A DNA stretch of 7,507 nt from Sphaerochaeta sp. (GTDB taxonomy: Bacteria; Spirochaetota; Spirochaetia; Sphaerochaetales; Sphaerochaetaceae): positions 1 to 7,507 of the forward strand of contig JALOBD010000107.1 in assembly GCA_023228445.1 (NCBI GenBank), written 5' to 3'. The translations under genes were made by a program, and so were the position numbers. Shown here one piece after another: positions 6,230 to 7,507 of the stretch. How positions within the stretch are numbered: the stretch's first letter is position 1; each line of letters begins with the position of its first letter. The notes below the pieces were generated by a model that was not told where the DNA came from, ran no database searches, and saw only the letters and a program-made list of their open reading frames with translations.

Positions 6230-6230
6230 T
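6211..6230 (+). other. Small hairpin in the dus-purD gap
   Basis: CGCTA (6213-6217) and TAGCG (6224-6228) form a perfect five-base-pair stem around a six-base loop, extendable by a G-U and an A-T pair. It begins right after the dus stop codon. No T-run follows, so it is not a good terminator. It may be an mRNA structure or an operator over the weak -10 box. Confidence 0.4.
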
Positions 6231-6258
6231 ATCCCACGAGAGAAGATAAGGACACGCC

Positions 6259-7507
6259 ATGAATGTATTAGTGTTGGGCTCAGGGGCAAAGGACCACGCC
6301 ATCACCTGGTGGTTCTCCCAAAGCCGCTTGATCGACGGCCTCTTCGTTGCCCCGGGCAACATCGGCACACAATATATCGCAACGAACCTTGCCATCGACC
6401 CCTCCGATCCAAAGCAGGTCCATGAGGCATGCTTGGCACATGGGATCGACTACGTCTTCATCGGGACTGAGAACCCCCTCTTCACCGGGGTCATCGACTA
6501 CCTCAACGAGCGAGGCATCGAGACCTTCGGCGCCCCGATGAGGGCACTGAAACTCGAGGGGGACCGAAACTTCTCCCGGATGTTCACCGACCGGCACAAC
6601 ATCCCCACCCCATCCCACGTCCTCTTCAACGACGATGGGAAGCTCAGCGAGTACCTCAAAGCCCACAGCGGCCAGCGTTTCGTCGTCAAGAGCAACGCCA
6701 TAGCCCCAAGCCGAGTGATGCTCGACTCATCCGACTACGATGCGCTCTTGGCCTTCTCCCGCTCGATCCTCACCACCGGTCCCATCATCCTTGAGGAGCA
6801 CCTCGAGGGTCTTCCCATCACTGTCACCCTGCTGTTGGACAACAAGGGGTACCTCGCCCTCCCCACTTGCAGTGACTACATGAAGAGTGAGAGCGGAGGC
6901 CTACCTACCGGGGGCATGGGGTCGATTTGCCCCGTGCCGTTGCAGAGGGAGGTCACCGACGCGCTCTTTGAGACAATCATTGAACCGACGCTCTTCGGCC
7001 TGAAGGCAGAGCGGATGGCCTATAAGGGGGTGCTGACAATCAGCGTCATCATCACCAAACATGGCCCGATCCTCGTCGACTATCACGTGCGTTTCAACGA
7101 TCCCGCCGCCCAAGCGTTCGTTCCCCTCATCAAGACCGACATCGTGGAGATCCTCACCGCCATGCAGAGCGACACCCTCAGCAGCCTGAGGCTTGAGGTC
7201 TCCACCAGCAGCGCGGTGGCACTGGTAGTGGCCAGCGAAGGGTATCCGGTCAAGCCAATCGTCGGCAAGGCCCTCGATCCACTTCCCGCTCCGCTCCTCC
7301 TCAACGCCTTCGAGGCTGCCCCACGCTACTTCTTCGGTGGTGTCCAGCAGATCGGCGGCTTGGCAGAGACCACTGGAGGCCGATGCGTCACGGTCGTGGG
7401 CATCGGCTACAACATCATGAACGCCAACAAGAACGCCTACAAAGGGGTCACCCACGTGCACTTCGAGGGAGCCTGGTACCGCCCGGACATCGGGGACAAA
7501 TTCTTCG
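6259..7507 (+). CDS. purD: PurD-family ATP-grasp ligase (phosphoribosylamine-glycine ligase-like), divergent, partial at 3' end
   Basis: 416 residues are visible. PurD proteins are about 420-430 long, so only the extreme C-terminus is missing. PurD joins glycine to phosphoribosylamine with ATP in purine synthesis. Matches along the length are LGSGAKDHA at 6-14 (GSGGREHA in PurD), VAPGNIGT at 30-37, LEGDRNFSRMF at 99-109, IPTP at 115-118, ILEEHLEG at 177-184, TGGMGS at 217-222, RFNDP at 278-282, VVASEGYP at 323-330 and RPDIGDKF near the end. Several catalytic blocks are altered. VKADGLAAGKGV is replaced by VKSNAIAPSRVM (143-154), EFNCRFGDPETQ by DYHVRFNDPAAQ (274-285), and GPEAPL by GTENPL (69-74). 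The ATG has AAGGA six bases upstream and lies 48 bases after dus. It could be a degenerate GAR synthetase or an ATP-grasp paralogue with another substrate; the symbol marks the family only. Confidence 0.75.
   Translation, partial: MNVLVLGSGAKDHAITWWFSQSRLIDGLFVAPGNIGTQYIATNLAIDPSDPKQVHEACLAHGIDYVFIGTENPLFTGVIDYLNERGIETFGAPMRALKLEGDRNFSRMFTDRHNIPTPSHVLFNDDGKLSEYLKAHSGQRFVVKSNAIAPSRVMLDSSDYDALLAFSRSILTTGPIILEEHLEGLPITVTLLLDNKGYLALPTCSDYMKSESGGLPTGGMGSICPVPLQREVTDALFETIIEPTLFGLKAERMAYKGVLTISVIITKHGPILVDYHVRFNDPAAQAFVPLIKTDIVEILTAMQSDTLSSLRLEVSTSSAVALVVASEGYPVKPIVGKALDPLPAPLLLNAFEAAPRYFFGGVQQIGGLAETTGGRCVTVVGIGYNIMNANKNAYKGVTHVHFEGAWYRPDIGDKFF

Noticed and set aside
6901..7461. A 186-codon minus-strand frame opposite purD
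   Set aside because: Antisense shadow; the plus-strand PurD frame is continuous and family-like over the whole interval.
1..7507. Mobile element, prophage, CRISPR array, tRNA or defence system
   Set aside because: No transposase or integrase motifs, no regularly spaced direct repeats, no tRNA-like cloverleaf and no abrupt change in codon use were seen; every real gene belongs to a housekeeping family.

Overview
The window is a compact stretch of bacterial chromosome with ordinary housekeeping genes on both strands. There is no mobile element, CRISPR array, tRNA or rRNA. Coding DNA is GC-rich, while the few intergenic gaps are AT-rich and carry sigma-70-type promoters. The S20 and HU protein sequences, an Lnt lipoprotein acyltransferase and a RicT/PSP1 protein in a genome of this base composition suggest a spirochaete, perhaps a Sphaerochaeta relative. 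That placement is an impression from protein sequence, not a demonstrated identity.

Left half, minus strand (read right to left): ricT (PSP1-domain protein) comes first, followed by a clear promoter and a probable four-gene unit rpsT, hup, lnt, cinA. rpsT starts at GTG, lnt starts at TTG, and lnt and cinA share an ATGA overlap. The unit combines a ribosomal protein, a nucleoid protein, the last step of lipoprotein maturation and a CinA-family protein that leaves the window at base 1.

Centre: bases 4096-4441 form a divergent intergenic region of about 346 bases. It holds two candidate leftward promoters for ricT, one good rightward promoter for the tatD operon, an imperfect palindrome, and a long imperfect inverted repeat (4242-4320) that no recognised feature explains.

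Right half, plus strand: tatD, dus and a purD-family gene form a probable operon. tatD and dus overlap by ATGA. A 48-base gap with a hairpin and a weak internal promoter candidate separates dus from purD, which runs off the right edge a few residues short of its expected end.

No new multi-gene system is evident. The points most worth a second look are inside known families: a PurD relative whose ATP-grasp motifs are heavily substituted, a RicT with an extra cysteine-rich insertion, a TatD with Glu in place of the usual metal-binding Asp, and the structured intergenic region.
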